Shown here: positions 36,189 through 49,180 of the stretch, one piece after another | Layout: every line of letters begins with the position of its first letter | How positions within the stretch are numbered: position 1 is the stretch's first letter | From: Fasciola hepatica | Lineage: Eukaryota > Platyhelminthes > Trematoda > Plagiorchiida > Fasciolidae | Length of the DNA stretch: 64,000 bases | Direction of reading: 5' to 3' | Assembly (NCBI GenBank): GCA_948099385.1 | Contig: CANUEZ040000206.1 | Location: 2,108,001-2,172,000 of the forward strand | Translations under genes and position numbers: made by a program | Notes under the pieces: model-generated | What the model was told of the DNA's origin: nothing | Databases searched by the model: none | What the model saw: only the letters and a program-made list of their open reading frames with translations

Positions 36189-39177
36189 TTCCGTGAACTT
36201 CAACGCTGAATTGGGCGTTCAAGCTGCATGATCAATCATATTAAACAAATCTAATCTGATCTGATCTAATCTCGTACTACTAATCAATTGCATGAATAGT
36301 AAGGAAGCTGTGTAGGTTGTTCATTTGGGAATGCGTTGGTTGTACTTAGGCCCCTACAGAGAAATCATCCATCATAGGAGTCGATCGGTGTGCGCGAAGC
36401 TGGTTCTTACCATTCAAATTTGAAGCGAGTTTGGGAAGGGTGCTATATCATGTAGTGTAGATGTTGAACAAAGCGTTGATAGCCATCCCGGATAGCCTTG
36501 TGTTGTTAAGTTGTTCGATTCACAATGGTTCACCGGTTGTTGGAGTGCCCGTGTGGGCTCGTTCGATGTGCACTGCTGATGAGTCGAGTCCCTTAGAGGA
36601 TGAAACAGCTGTAAAGTGCTTCCATGGACTTAAACGCTGAATTGGGCGTTCAAGCTGCATGATCAATCATATTATACAAATCTAATCTAAGCCGGTCTAA
36701 TCTAATCTCGTACTACTAGTCAATTGCATGCATAGTAAGGAAGCTGTGTAGGTTGTTCATTTGGGAATGTGTTGGTTGTACTTAGGCCCCTACAGAGAAG
36801 TCATCCATCATAGGAGTGGATCGGTGTGCGCGAAGCTGGTTCTTACCATTCAAATTTGAAGCGAGTTTGTGACGGGTGCTATATCATGTAGTGTAGATGT
36901 TGAACAAAGCGTTGAGAGCCATCCCGGATAGCCTTGTGTTGTTAAGTTGTTCGATTCACAATGGTTCACCAGTTGTTGGAGTGCCCGTGGGGGCTCGGTC
37001 GATGTGCACTGCTGATGAGTCGAGTCCCTTAGAGGATGAAACAGCCGTACAGTGCTTCCATGGATTTCAATGCTCAGTTGAGCGTTCAAGCTGCATGATC
37101 AATCATATTAAACAAATCTAATCTGATCTGATCTAATCTCGTACAACTAATCAATTGCATGCATAGTAAGGAAGCTGTGTAGGTTGTTCATTTGGGAATG
37201 CGTTGGTTGTACTTAGGCCCCTACAGAGAAATCATCCATCATAGGAGTCGATCGGTGTGCGCGAAGCTGGTTCTTACCATTCAAATTTGAAGCGAGTTTG
37301 GGAAGGGTGCTATATCATGTAGTGTAGATGTTGAACAAAGCGTTGAGAGCCATCCCGGATAGACTTGTGTTGTTAGGTTGTTCGATTCACAATGGTTCAC
37401 CAGTTGTTGGAGTGCCCGTGGTTGCTCGGTCGATGTGCACTGCTGATGAGTCGAGTCCCTTAGAGGATGAAACAGCTGTACAGTGCTTCCATGGACTTAA
37501 ACGCTGAATTGGGCGTTCAAGCTGCATGATCAATCATATTATACAAATCTAATCTACGCCGGTCTAATCTAATCTCGTACTACTAGTCAATTGCATGCAT
37601 AGTAAGGAAGCTGTGTAGGTTGTTCATTTGGGAATGTGTTGGTTGTACTTAGGCCCCTACAGAGAAGTCATCCATCATAGGAGTGGATCGGTGTGCGCGA
37701 AGCTGGTTCTTACCATTCAAATTTGAAGCGAGTTTGTGACGGGTGCTATATCATGTAGTGTAGATGTTGAACAAAGCGTTGAGAGCCATCCCGGATAGCC
37801 TTGTGTTGTTAAGTGGTTCGATTCACAATGGTTCACCAGTTGTTGGAGTGCCCGTGGGGGCTCGGTCGATGTGCACTGCTGATGAGTCGAGTCCCTTAGA
37901 GGATGAAACAGCTGTACAGTGCTTCCATGGATTTCAATGCTCAGTTGAGCGTTCAAGCTGCATGATCAATCATATTAAACAAATCTAATCTAATCTGATC
38001 TACTCTGATCTCGTACTACTAATCAATTGCATGCATAGTAAGGAAGCTGTGTAGGTTGTTCATTTGGGAATGCGTTGGTTGTACTTAGGCCCCTACAGAG
38101 AAGTCATCCATCATAGGAGTGGATCGGTGTGCGCGAAGCTGGTTCTTACCATTCAAATTTGAAGCGAGTTTGGGAATTTTGCTATATATGATGTAGTGTA
38201 GATGTTGAACAAAGCGTTGAGAGCCATCCCGGATAGACTTGTGTTGTTAAGTTGTTCGATTCACAATGGTTCACCGGTTGATGGAGTGCCCGTGGGGGCT
38301 CGGTCGATGTGCACTGCTGATGAGTCGAGTCCCTTAGAGGATGAAACAGCGGTACAGTTCTTCCATGGATTTCAATGCTCAGTTGAGCGTTCAAGCTGCA
38401 TGATCAATCATATTATACAAATCTAATCTAATCTAATCTAATCTCGTACTACTAATCAATTGCATGCATAGTAAGGAAGCTGTGTAGGTTGTTCATTTGG
38501 GAATGCGTTGGTTGTACTTAGGCCCCTACAGAGAAGTCATCCATCATACGAGTCGATCGGTGTGCGCGAAGCTGGTTCTTACCATTCAAATTTGAAGCGA
38601 GTTTGGGAAGGGTGCTATATCATGTAGTGTAGATGTTGAACAATGCGTTGATAGCCATCCCGGATAGCCTTGTGTTGTTAAGTTGTTCGATTCACAATGG
38701 TTCACCGGTTGTTGGAGTGCCCGTGTGGGCTCGTTCGATGTGCACTGCTGATGAGTCGAGTCCCTTAGAGGATGAAACAGCTGTACAGTGCTTCCATGGA
38801 TTTCAATGCTCAGTTGAGCGTTCAAGCTGCATGATCAATCATATTATACAAATCTAATCTAATCTAATCTAATCTAATCTCGTACTACTAATCAATTGCA
38901 TGCATAGTAAGGAAGCTGTGTAGGTTGTTCATTTGGGAATGTGTTGGTTGTACTTAGGCCCCTACAGAGAAGTCATCCATCATAGGAGTGGATCGGTGTG
39001 CGCGAAGCTGGTTCTTACCATTCAAATTTGAAGCGAGTTTGTGACGGGTGCTATATCATGTAGTGTAGATGTTGAACAAAGCGTTGAGAGCCATCCCGGA
39101 TAGCCTTGTGTTGTTAGGTGGTTCGATTCACAATGGTTCACCAGTTGTTGGAGTGCCCGTGGGGGCTCGGTCGATGT

Positions 39178-39227
39178 GCACTGCTGATGAGTCGAGTCCC
39201 TTAGAGGATGAAACAGCTGAACATTGC
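39178..39227 (+). ncRNA. Core-defective hammerhead copy in a chimeric monomer
   Basis: A at 39220 replaces U16.1, so the cleavage triplet reads GAA and the A15.1-U16.1 pair is lost; the 3' arm is CAUUGC. Predicted inactive. The monomer joins two parental types close to this point. Confidence 0.75.
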
Positions 39228-42200
39228 TTCCATGAACTTCAACACTGAATTGGGCGTACAAGCTGCATGATCAATCATATTATACAAATCTAATCTAATC
39301 TGATCTACTCTAATCTCGTACTACTAATCAATTGCATGCATAGTAAGGAAGCTGTGTAGGTTGTTCATTTGGGAATGCGTTGGTTGTACTTAGGCCCCTA
39401 CGGAGAAGTCATCCATCATAGGAGTCGATCGGTGTGCGCGAAGCTGGTTCTTACCATTCAAATTTGAAGCGAGTTTGGGAAGGGTGCTATATATGATGTA
39501 GTGTAGATGTTGAACAAAGCGTTGAGAGCCATCCCGGATAGCCTTGTGTTGTTAAGTTGTTCGATTCACAATGGTTCACCGGTTGATGGAGTGCCCGTGG
39601 GGGCTCGGTCGATGTGCACTGCTGATGAGTCGAGTCCCTTAGAGGATGAAACAGCGGTACAGTTCTTCCATGGATTTCAATGCTCAGTTGAGCGTTCAAG
39701 CTGCATGATCAATCATATTATACAAATCTAATCTAATCTAATCTAATCTCGTACTACTAATCTATTGCATGCATAGTAAGGAAGCTGTGTAGGTTGTTCA
39801 TTTGGGAATGCGTTGGTTGTACTTAGGCCCCTACAGAAAGTTCATCCATCATACGAGTCGATCGGTGTGCGCGAAGCTGGTTCTTACCATTCAAATTTGA
39901 AGCGAGTTTGGGAAGGGTGCTATATCATGTAGTGTAGATGTTGAACAATGCGTTGATAGCCATCCCGGATAGCCTTGTGTTGTTAAGTTGTTCGATTCAC
40001 AATGGTTCACCGGTTGTTGGAGTGCCCGTGTGGGCTCGGTCGATGTGCACTGCTGATGAGTCGAGTCCCTTATAGGATGAAAAAGCTGTACAGTGCTTCC
40101 ATGGATTTCAATGCTCAGTTGAGCGTTCAAGCTGCATGATCAATCATATTATACAAATCTAATCTAATCTAATCTAATCTAATCTCGTACTACTAATCAA
40201 TTGCATGCATAGTAAGGAAGCTGTGTAGGTTGTTCATTTGGGAATGCGTTGGTTGTACTTAGGCCCCTACGGAGAAGTCATCCATCATAGGAGTCGATCG
40301 GTGTGCGCGAAGCTGGTTCTTACCATTCAAATTTGAAGCGAGTTTGGGAAGAGCGCTATATCATGTAGTGTAGATGTTGAACAAAGCGTTGAGAGCCATC
40401 CCGGATAGCCTTGTGTTGTTAAGTTGTTCGATTCACAATGGTTCACCGGTTGTTGGAGTGCCCGTGGGGGCTCGGTCGATGTGCACTGCTGATGAGTCGA
40501 GTCCCTTAGAGGATGAAACAGCTGTACAGTGCTTCCATGGACTTCAACGCTGAATTGGGCGTTCAAGCTGCATGATCAATCATATTATACAAATCTAATC
40601 TAATCTGATCTAATCTCGTACTACTAATCAATTGCATGCATAGTAAGGAAGCTGTGTGGGTTGTTCATTTGGGAATGCGTTGGTTGTACTTAGGCCCCTA
40701 CAGAGAAGTCATCCATCATACGAGTCGATCGGTGTGCGCGAAGCTGGTTCTTACCATTCAAATTTAAAGCGAGTTTGGGAAGGGTGCTATATCATGTAGT
40801 GTAGATGTTGAACAAAGCGTTGAGAGCCATCCCGGATAGCCTTGTGTTGTTAAGTTGTTCGATTCACAATGGTTCACCGGTTGTTGGAGTGCCCGTGGGG
40901 GCTCGGTCGATGTGCACTGCTGATGAGTCGAGTCCCTTAGAGGATGAAACAGCTGTACAGTGCTTCCATGGACTTCAACGCTGAATTGGGCGTTCAAGCT
41001 GCATGATCAATCATATTATACAAATCTAATCTAATCTGATCTAATCTAATCTCGTACTACTAATCAATTGCATGCATAGTAAGGAAGCTGTGTAGGTTGT
41101 TCATTTGGGAATGCGTTGGTTGTAGTTAGGCCCCTACAGAGAAGTCATCCATCAAGGAGTCTATCGGTGTGCGCGACGCTGGTTCTCACCATTCAAATTT
41201 GAAGGGATTTTCTGAAGGGTGCTATATCATGTAGTGTAGATGTTGAACAAAGCGTTGATAGCCATCCCGGATAGCCTAGTGTTGTTAAGTTGTTCGATTC
41301 ACAATGGTTCACCGGTTGATGGAGTGCCCGTGGGGGCTCGGTCGATGTGCACTGCTGATGAGTCGAGTCCCTTAGAGGATGAAACAGCTGTACAGTGCTT
41401 CCATGGACTTAACCGCTGAATTGGGCGTTCAAGCTGCATGATCAATCATATTATACAAATCTAATCTAATCTGATCTAATCTCGTACTACTAATCAATTG
41501 CATGCATAGTAAGGAAGCTGTGTGGGTTGTTCATTTGGGAATGCGTTGGTTGTACTTAGGCCCCTACAGAGAAGTCATCCATCATACGAGTCGATCGGTG
41601 TGCGCGAAGCTGGTTCTCACCATTCAAATTTGAAGCGAGTTTGGGAAGGGTGCTATATGATGTAGTGTAGATGTTGAACAAAGCGTTGATAGCCATCCCG
41701 GATAGCCTTGTTTTGTTAAGTTGTTCGATTCACAATGGTTCACCGGTTGTTGGAGTGCCCGTGGGGGCTCGGTCGATGTGCACTGCTGATGAGTCGAGTC
41801 CCTTAGAGGATGAAACAGCTGTACAGTGCTTCCATGAAGTTCAACGCTGAATTGGGCGTTCAAGCTGCATGATCAATCATATTATACAAATCTAATCTAA
41901 TCTAATCTAATCTAATCTCGTACTACTAATCAATTGCATGCATAGTAAGGAAGCTGTGTAGGTTGTTCATTTGGGAATGTGTTGGTTGTACTTAGGCTCC
42001 TACAGAGAAGTCATCCATCATAGGAGTGGATCGGTGTGCGCGAAGCTGGTTCTTACCATTCAAATTTGAAGCGAGTTTGTGACGGGTGCTATATCATGTA
42101 GTGTAGATGTTGAACGAAGCGTTGAGAGCCATCCCGGATAGCCTTGTGTTGTTAAGTTGTTCGATTCACAATGGTTCACCGGTTATTGAAGTGCCCGTGG

Positions 42201-43412
42201 GGGCTCGGTCGATGTGCACTGCTGATGAGTCGAGTCCCTTAGAGGATGAAACAGCTGTACAGTGCTTCCATGGATTTCGATGCTCTGTTGAGCGTTCAAG
42301 CTGCATGATCAATCATATTATACAAATCTAATCTAATCTGATCTAATCTCGTACTACTAATCAATTGCATGCATAGTAAGGAAGCTGTGTAGGTTGTTCA
42401 TTTGGGAATGCGTTGGTTGTACTTAGGCCCCTACAGAGAAGTCATCCATCAAGGAGTCTATCGGTGTGCGCGACGCTGGTTCTCACCATTCAAATTTGAA
42501 GGGATTTTCTGAAGGGTGCTATATCATGTAGTGTAGATGTTGAACAAAGCGTTGATAGCCATCCCGGATAGACTTGTGTTGTTAAGTTGTTCGATCCACA
42601 ATGGTTCACCGGTTGATGGAGTGCCCGTGGTTGCTCGGTCGATGTTCACTGCTGATGAGTCGAGTCCCTTAGAGGATGAAACAGCTGTACAGTGCTTCCA
42701 TGGATTTCAATGCTCAGTTGAGCGTTCAAGCTGCATGATCAATCATATCATACAAATCTAATCTGATCTGATCTAATCTCGTACTACTAATCAATTGCAT
42801 GCATAGTAAGGAAGCTGTGTAGGTTGTTCATTTGGGAATGCGTTGGTTGTACTCAGGCCCCTACAGAGAAGTCATCCATCATAGGAGTCGATCGGTGTGC
42901 GCGAAGCTGGTTCTTACCATTCAAATTTGAAGCGAGTTTGGGAAGGGTGCTATATCATGTAGTGTAGATGTTGAACAAAGCGTTGATAGCCATCCCGGAT
43001 AGCCTTGTGTTGTTAAGTTGTTCGATTCACAATGGTTCACCGGTTGATGGAGTGCCCGTGGGGGCTCGGTCGATGTGCACTGCTGATGAGTCGAGTCCCT
43101 TAGAGGATGAAACAGCTGTACAGTGCTTCCATGGATTTCAATGCTCAGTTGAGCGTTCAAGCTGCATGATCAATCATATTATACAAATCTAATCTGATCT
43201 AATCTCGTACTACTAATTAATTGCATGCATAGTAAGGAAGCTGTGTAGGTTGTTCATTTGGGAATGCGTTGGTTGTACTTAAGCCCCTACAGAGAAGTCA
43301 TCCATCATAGGAGTCGATCGGTGTGCGCGAAGCTGGTTGTTACCATTCAAATTTGAAGCGAGTTTTGGAGCGGTGCTATATGATGTAGTGTAGATGTTGA
43401 ACAAAGCGTTGA

Positions 43413-43424
43413 TAGCCATCCCGG
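43413..43424 (+). promoter_or_regulatory. A-box-like motif (reference copy)
   Basis: TAGCCATCCCGG matches the RNA polymerase III A-box consensus TRGCNNAGYNGG at 10 of 12 positions. It starts 33 nt upstream of the B-box-like motif, at the short end of the usual A-to-B spacing. About half of the monomers have G for the first T, and most monomers after 56 kb have CAATCACGG, so it is less conserved than the B box. Could be coincidence. Confidence 0.3.
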
Positions 43425-43444
43425 ATAGCCTTGTGTTGTTAAGT

Positions 43445-43455
43445 GGTTCGATTCA
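43445..43455 (+). promoter_or_regulatory. B-box-like motif (reference copy)
   Basis: GGTTCGATTCA matches the RNA polymerase III B-box consensus GGTTCGANTCC at 10 of 11 positions. Most monomers have T for the first G but nearly all keep GTTCGATTC, 57 nt upstream of the ribozyme; the full GGTTCGATTC occurs, for example, at 27833, 47339, 49509 and 51669. The position and near-invariance suggest a tRNA/SINE-type internal promoter reading into the ribozyme. Unlike classical Pol III genes, no T-run terminator is conserved in the unit. Confidence 0.4.
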
Positions 43456-46400
43456 CAATGGTTCACCGGTTGTTGGAGTGCCCGTGGGGGCTCGGTCGAT
43501 GTGCACTGCTGATGAGTCGAGTCCCTTAGAGGATGAAACAGCTGTACAGTGCTTCCATGGATTTCAATGCTCAGTTGAGCGTTCAAGCTGCATGATCAAT
43601 CATATTATACAAATATAATCTAATCTAATCTAATCTAATCTCGTACTACTAATCAATTGCATGCATAGTAAGGAAGCTGTGTAGGTTGTTCATTTGGGAA
43701 TGCGTTGGTTGTACTTAGGCCCCTACAGAGAAGTCATCCATCATAGGAGTCGATCGGTGTGCGCGAAGCTGGTTCTTACCATTCAAATTTGAAGCGAGTT
43801 TGGGAAGAGCGCTATATCATGTAGTGTAGATGTTGAACAAAGCGTTGAGAGCCATCCCGGATAGCCTTGTGTTGTTAAGTTGTTCGATTCACAATGGTTC
43901 ACCGGTTGTTGGAGTGCCCGTGGGGGCTCGGTCGAAGTGCACTGCTGATGAGTCGAGTCCCTTAGAGGATGAAACAGCTGTACAGTGCTTCCATGGACTT
44001 AAACGCTGAATTGGGCGTTCAAGCTGCATGATCAATCATATTATACAAATCTAATCTAATCTGATCTAATCTCGTACTACTAATCAATTGCATGCATAGT
44101 AAGGAAGCTGTGTGGGTTGTTCATTTGGGAATGCGTTGGTTGTACTTAGGCCCCTACAGAGAAGTCATCCATCATACGAGTCGATCGGTGTGCGCGAAGC
44201 TGGTTCTTACCATTCAAATTTAAAGCGAGTTTGGGAAGGGTGCTATATCATGTAGTGTAGATGTTGAACAAAGCGTTGAGAGCCATCCCGGATAGCCTTG
44301 TGTTGTTAAGTTGTTCGATTCACAATGGTTCACCGGTTGTTGGAGTGCCCGTGGGGGCTCGGTCGATGTGCACTGCTGATGAGTCGAATCCCTTAGAGGA
44401 TGAAACAGCTGTACAGTGCTTCCATGGACTTAAACGCTGAATTGGGCGTTCAAGCTGCATGATCAATCATATTATACAAATCTAATCTAATCTGATCTAC
44501 TCTAATCTCGTACTACTAATCAATTGCATGCATAGTAAGGAAGCTGTGTAGGTTGTTCATTTGGGAATGCGTTGGTTGTACTTAGGCCCCTACAGAGAAG
44601 TCATCCATCATAGGAGTCGATCGGTGTGCGCGAAGCTGGTTCTTACCATTCAAATTTGAAGCGAGTTTGGGAAGGGTGCTATATCATGTAGTGTAGATGT
44701 TGAACAATGCGCTGAGAGCCATCCCGGATAGCCTTGTGTTGTTAAGTTGTTCGATTCACAATGGTTCACCGGTTATTGAAGTGCCCGTGGGGGCTCGGTC
44801 GATGTGCACTGCTGATGAGTCGAGTCCTTTAGAGGATGAAACAGCTGTACAGTGCTTCCATGGATTTCAATGCTCAGTTGAGCGTTCAAGCTGCATGATC
44901 AATCATATTATACAAATCTAATCTAATCTAATCTAATCTCGTACTACTAATCAATTGCATGCATAGTAAGGAAGCTGTGTAGGTTGTTCATTTGGGAATG
45001 CGTTGGTTGTACTTAGGCCCCTACAGAGAAGTCATCCATCACAGGAGTCGATCGGTGTGCGCGACGCTGGTTCTCACCATTCAAATTTGAAGCGAGTTTG
45101 GGAAGGGTGCTATATCATGTAGTGTAGATGTTGAACAAAGCGTTGATAGCCATCCCGGATAGCCTTGTGTTGTTAAGTTGTTCGATTCACAATGGTTCAC
45201 CTGTTGATGGAGTGCCCGTGGGGGCTCGGTCGATGTGCACTGCTGATGAGTCGAGTCCCTTAGAGGATGAAACAGCTGTACAGTGCTTCCATGGATTTCA
45301 ATGCTCAGTTGAGCGTTCAAGCTGCATGATCAATCATATTATACAAATCTAATCTAATCTAATCTAATCTCGTACTACTAATCAATTGCATGCATAGTAA
45401 GGAAGCTGTGTAGGTTGTTCATTTGGGAATGCGTTGGTTGTACTTAGGCCCCTACAGAGAAGTCATCCATCATAGGAGTCGATCGGTGTGCGCGAAGCTG
45501 GTTCTTACCATTCAAATTTGAAGCGAGTTTGGAAAGAGCGCTATATCATGTAGTGTAGATGTTGAACAAAGCGTTGAGAGCCATCCCGGATAGCCTTGTG
45601 TTGTTAAGTTGTTCGATTCACAATGGTTCACCGGTTGTTGGAGTGCCCGTGGGGGCTCGGTCGATGTGCACTGCTGATGAGTCGAGTCCCTTAGAGGATG
45701 AAACAGCTGTACAGTGCTTCCATGGACTTAAACGCTGAATTGGGCGTTCAAGCTGCATGATCAATCATATTATACAAATCTAATCTAATCTGATCTAATC
45801 TCGTACTACTAATCAATTGCATGCATAGTAAGGAAGCTGTGTGGGTTGTTCATGTGGGAATGCGTTGGTTGTACTTAGGCCCCTACAGAGAAGTCATCCA
45901 TCATAGGAGTCGATCGGTGTGCGCGAAGCTGATTCTTACCATTCAATTTTGAAGCGAGTTTGGGAACGGTGCTATATCATGTAGTGTAGATGTTGAACAA
46001 AGCGTTGAGAGCCATCCCGGATAGCCTTGTGTTGTTAAGTTGTTCGATTCACAATGGTTCACCGGTTGTTGGAGTGCCCGTGGGGGCTCGGTCGATGTGC
46101 ACTGCTGATGAGTCGAGTCCCTTAGAGGATGAAACATCTGTACAGTGCTTCCATGGACTTAAACGCTGAATTGGGCGTTCAAGCTGCATGATCAATCATA
46201 TTATACAAATCTAATCTAATCTGATCTAATCTCGTACTACTAATCAATTGCATGCATAGTAAGGAAGCTGTGTGGGTTGTTCATGTGGGAATGCGTTGGT
46301 TGTACTTAGGCCCCTACAGAGAAATCATCCATCATAGGAGTCGATCGGTGTGCGCGAAGCTGATTCTTACCATTCAATTTTGAAGCGAGTTTGGGAACGG

Positions 46401-46529
46401 TGCTATATCATGTAGTGTAGATGTTGAACAAAGCGTTGAGAGCCATCCCGGATAGCCTTGTGTTGTTAAGTTGTTCGATTCACAATGGTTCACCGGTTGT
46501 TGGAGTGCCCGTGGGGGCTCGGTCGATGT

Positions 46530-46579
46530 GCACTGCTGATGAGTCGAGTCCCTTAGAGGATAAAACAGCTGTACAGTGC
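46530..46579 (+). ncRNA. Core-defective hammerhead copy (G12A)
   Basis: AAAA replaces GAAA (A at 46562). G12 is the proposed general base of the hammerhead, so cleavage should be lost. Stem I, stem III and GUA remain perfect. Confidence 0.78.
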
Positions 46580-46960
46580 TTCCATGGACTTAAACGCTGA
46601 ATTGGGCGTTCAAGCTGCATGATCAATCATATTATACAAATCTAATCTAATCTGATCTAATCTCGTACTACTAATCAATTGCATGCATAGTAAGGAAGCT
46701 GTGTGGGTTGTTCATGTGGGAATGCGTTGGTTGTACTTAGGCCCCTACAGAGAAGTCATCCATCATAGGAGTCGATCGGTGTGCGCGAAGCTGATTCTTA
46801 CCATTCAATTTTGAAGCGAGTTTGGGAACGGTGCTATATCATGTAGTGTAGATGTTGAACAAAGCGTTGAGAGCCATCCCGGATAGCCTTGTGTTGTTAA
46901 GTTGTTCGATTCACAATGGTTCACCGGTTGTTGGAGTGCCCGTGGGGGCTCGGTCGATGT

Positions 46961-47010
46961 GCACTGCTGATGAGTCGAGTCCCTTAGAGGATAAAACAGC
47001 TGTACAGTGC
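46961..47010 (+). ncRNA. Core-defective hammerhead copy (G12A)
   Basis: A at 46993. Tandem copy of the defective monomer 431 bp upstream. Confidence 0.78.
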
Positions 47011-49130
47011 TTCCATGGACTTAAACGCTGAATTGGGCGTTCAAGCTGCATGATCAATCATATTATACAAATGTAATCTAATCTGATCTACTCTAATCTC
47101 GTACTACTAATCAATTGCATGCATAGTAAGGAAGCTGTGTAGGTTGTTCATTTGGGAATGCGATGGTTGTACTTAGGCCCCTACAGAGAAGTCATCCATC
47201 ACAGGAGGCGAACGGTGTGCGCGAAGCTGGTTGTTACCATTCAAATTTGAAGCGAGTTTTGGAGCGGTGCTATATGATGTAGTGTAGATGTTGAACAAAG
47301 CGTTGATAGCCATCCCGGATAGCCTTGTGTTGTTAAGTGGTTCGATTCACAATGGTTCACCGGTTGTTGGAGTGCCCGTGGGGGCTCGGTCGATGTGCAC
47401 TGCTGATGAGTCGAGTCCCTTAGAGGATGAAACAGCTGTACAGTGCTTCCATGGATTTCAATGCTCAGTTGAGCGTTCAAGCTGCATGATCAATCATATT
47501 ATACAAATATAATCTAATCTAATCTAATCTAATCTCGTACTACTAATCAATTGCATGCATAGTAAGGAAGCTGTGTAGGTTGTTCATTTGGGAATGCGTT
47601 GGTTGTACTTAGGCCCCTACAGAGAAGTCATCCATCATAGGAGTCAATCGGTGTGCGCGAAGCTGGTTCTTACCATTCAAATTTGAAGCGAGTTTGGGAA
47701 GAGCGCTATATCATGTAGTGTAGATGTTGAACAAAGCGTTGAGAGCCATCCCGGATAGCCTTGTGTTGTTAAGTTGTTCGATTCACAATGGTTCACCGGT
47801 TGTTGGAGTGCCCGTGGGGGCTCGGTCGAAGTGCACTGCTGATGAGTCGAGTCCCTTAGAGGATGAAACAGCTGTACAGTGCTTCCATGGACTTAAACGC
47901 TGAATTGGGCGTTCAAGCTGCATGATCAATCATATTATACAAATCTAATCTAATCTGATCTAATCTCGTACTACTAATCAATTGCATGCATAGTAAGGAA
48001 GCTGTGTGGGTTGTTCATTTGGGAATGCGTTGGTTGTACTTAGGCCCCTACAGAGAAGTCATCCATCATACGAGTCGATCGGTGTGCGCGAAGCTGGTTC
48101 TTACCATTCAAATTTGAAGCGAGTTTGGGAAGGGTGCTATATCATGTAGTGTAGATGTTGAACAAAGCGTTGAGAGCCATCCCGGATAGCCTTGTGTTGT
48201 TAAGTTGTTCGATTCACAATGGTTCACCGGTTGTTGGAGTGCCCGTGGGGGCTCGGTCGATGTGCACTGCTGATGAGTCGAGTCCCTTAGAGGATGAAAC
48301 AGCTGTACAGTGCTTCCATGGACTTAAACGCTGAATTGGGCGTTCAAGCTGCATGATCAATCATATTATACAAATATAATCTAATCTAATCTAATCTAAT
48401 CTCGTACTACTAATCAATTGCATGCATAGTAAGGAAGCTGTGTAGGTTGTTCATTTGGGAATGCGTTGGTTGTACTTAGGCCCCTACAGAGAAGTCATCC
48501 ATCATAGGAGTCGATCGGTGTGCGCGAAGCTGGTTCTTACCATTCAAATTTGAAGCGAGTTTGGGAAGGGTGCTATATCATGTAGTGCAGATGTTGAACA
48601 AAGCGTTGAGAGCCATCCCGGATAGCCTTGTGTTGTTAAGTTGTTCGATTCACAATGGTTCACCGGTTATTGAAGTGCCCGTGGGGGCTCGGTCGATGTG
48701 CACTGCTGATGAGTCGAGTCCCTTAGAGGATGAAACAGCTGTACAGTGCTTCCATGGATTTCGATGCTCTGTTGAGCGTTCAAGCTGCGTGATCAATCAT
48801 ATTATACAAATCTAATCTAATCTAATCTAATCTCGTACTACTAATCAATTGCATGCATAGTAAGGAAGCTGTGTAGGTTGTTCATTTGGGAATGCGTTGG
48901 TTGTACTTAGGCCCCTACAGAGAAGTCATCCATCACAGGAGTCGATCGGTGTGCGCGACGCTGGTTCTTACCATTCAAATTTGAAGCGAGTTTGGGAAGG
49001 GTGCTATATCATGTAGTGTAGATGTTGAACAAAGCGTTGAGAGCCATCCCGGATAGCCTTGTGTTGTTAAGTTGTTCGATTCACAATGGTTCACCAGTTG
49101 TTGGAGTGCCCGTGGGGGCTCGGTCGATGT

Positions 49131-49180
49131 GCACTGCTGATGAGTCGAGTCCCTTAGAGGATGAAACAGCTGTACAGTGC
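49131..49180 (+). ncRNA. Hammerhead ribozyme, B-type reference copy
   Basis: Same consensus 50 nt as the reference at 35708, but followed by the B-type segment that can fold as a GCUCA/UGAGC hairpin. It shows that the ribozyme is invariant between subfamilies while its 3' flank is not. Confidence 0.8.

Larger units (their letters stand above)
35576..41392 (+). repeat. Rearranged derivatives of the eight- and six-monomer units
   Basis: Ribozymes: 35708, 36139, 36570, 37006, 37437, 37873, 38311, 38742, 39178, 39616, 40047, 40483, 40914, 41349. Monomers 37006, 37437, 37873, 38311 follow the six-mer order but lack the monomer that carries GGCGTACAAGC. That segment reappears only as the 3' part of the chimeric monomer at 39178. 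Monomers 38311/38742 and 39616/40047 are pairs 1305 bp apart. From 40483 onward the sequence changes towards the type found in the next domain. Confidence 0.88.
45842..47070 (+). repeat. Local 431-bp single-monomer amplification
   Basis: Three successive units share CATGTGGGAATG (at 45851, 46282, 46713, exactly 431 apart) and CTGATTCTTACC followed by CAATTTTGAAG, marks that are rare elsewhere; the first recurs at 50181. They are almost identical, so one monomer has been copied in tandem. The ribozymes inside start at 46099, 46530 and 46961; the last two carry the inactivating G12A change. Differences among the units are few, for example AGAAATC versus AGAAGTC near 46322. Confidence 0.9.

Noticed and set aside
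43413..43455. tRNA gene
   Set aside because: The B box alone resembles a T-loop; the A-to-B spacing is short and no acceptor, D or anticodon stems can be built.
43445..43459. CENP-B box
   Set aside because: TTCGATTCACAATGG fits the first half of the core pattern but lacks CGGG; only about seven of nine essential positions match.
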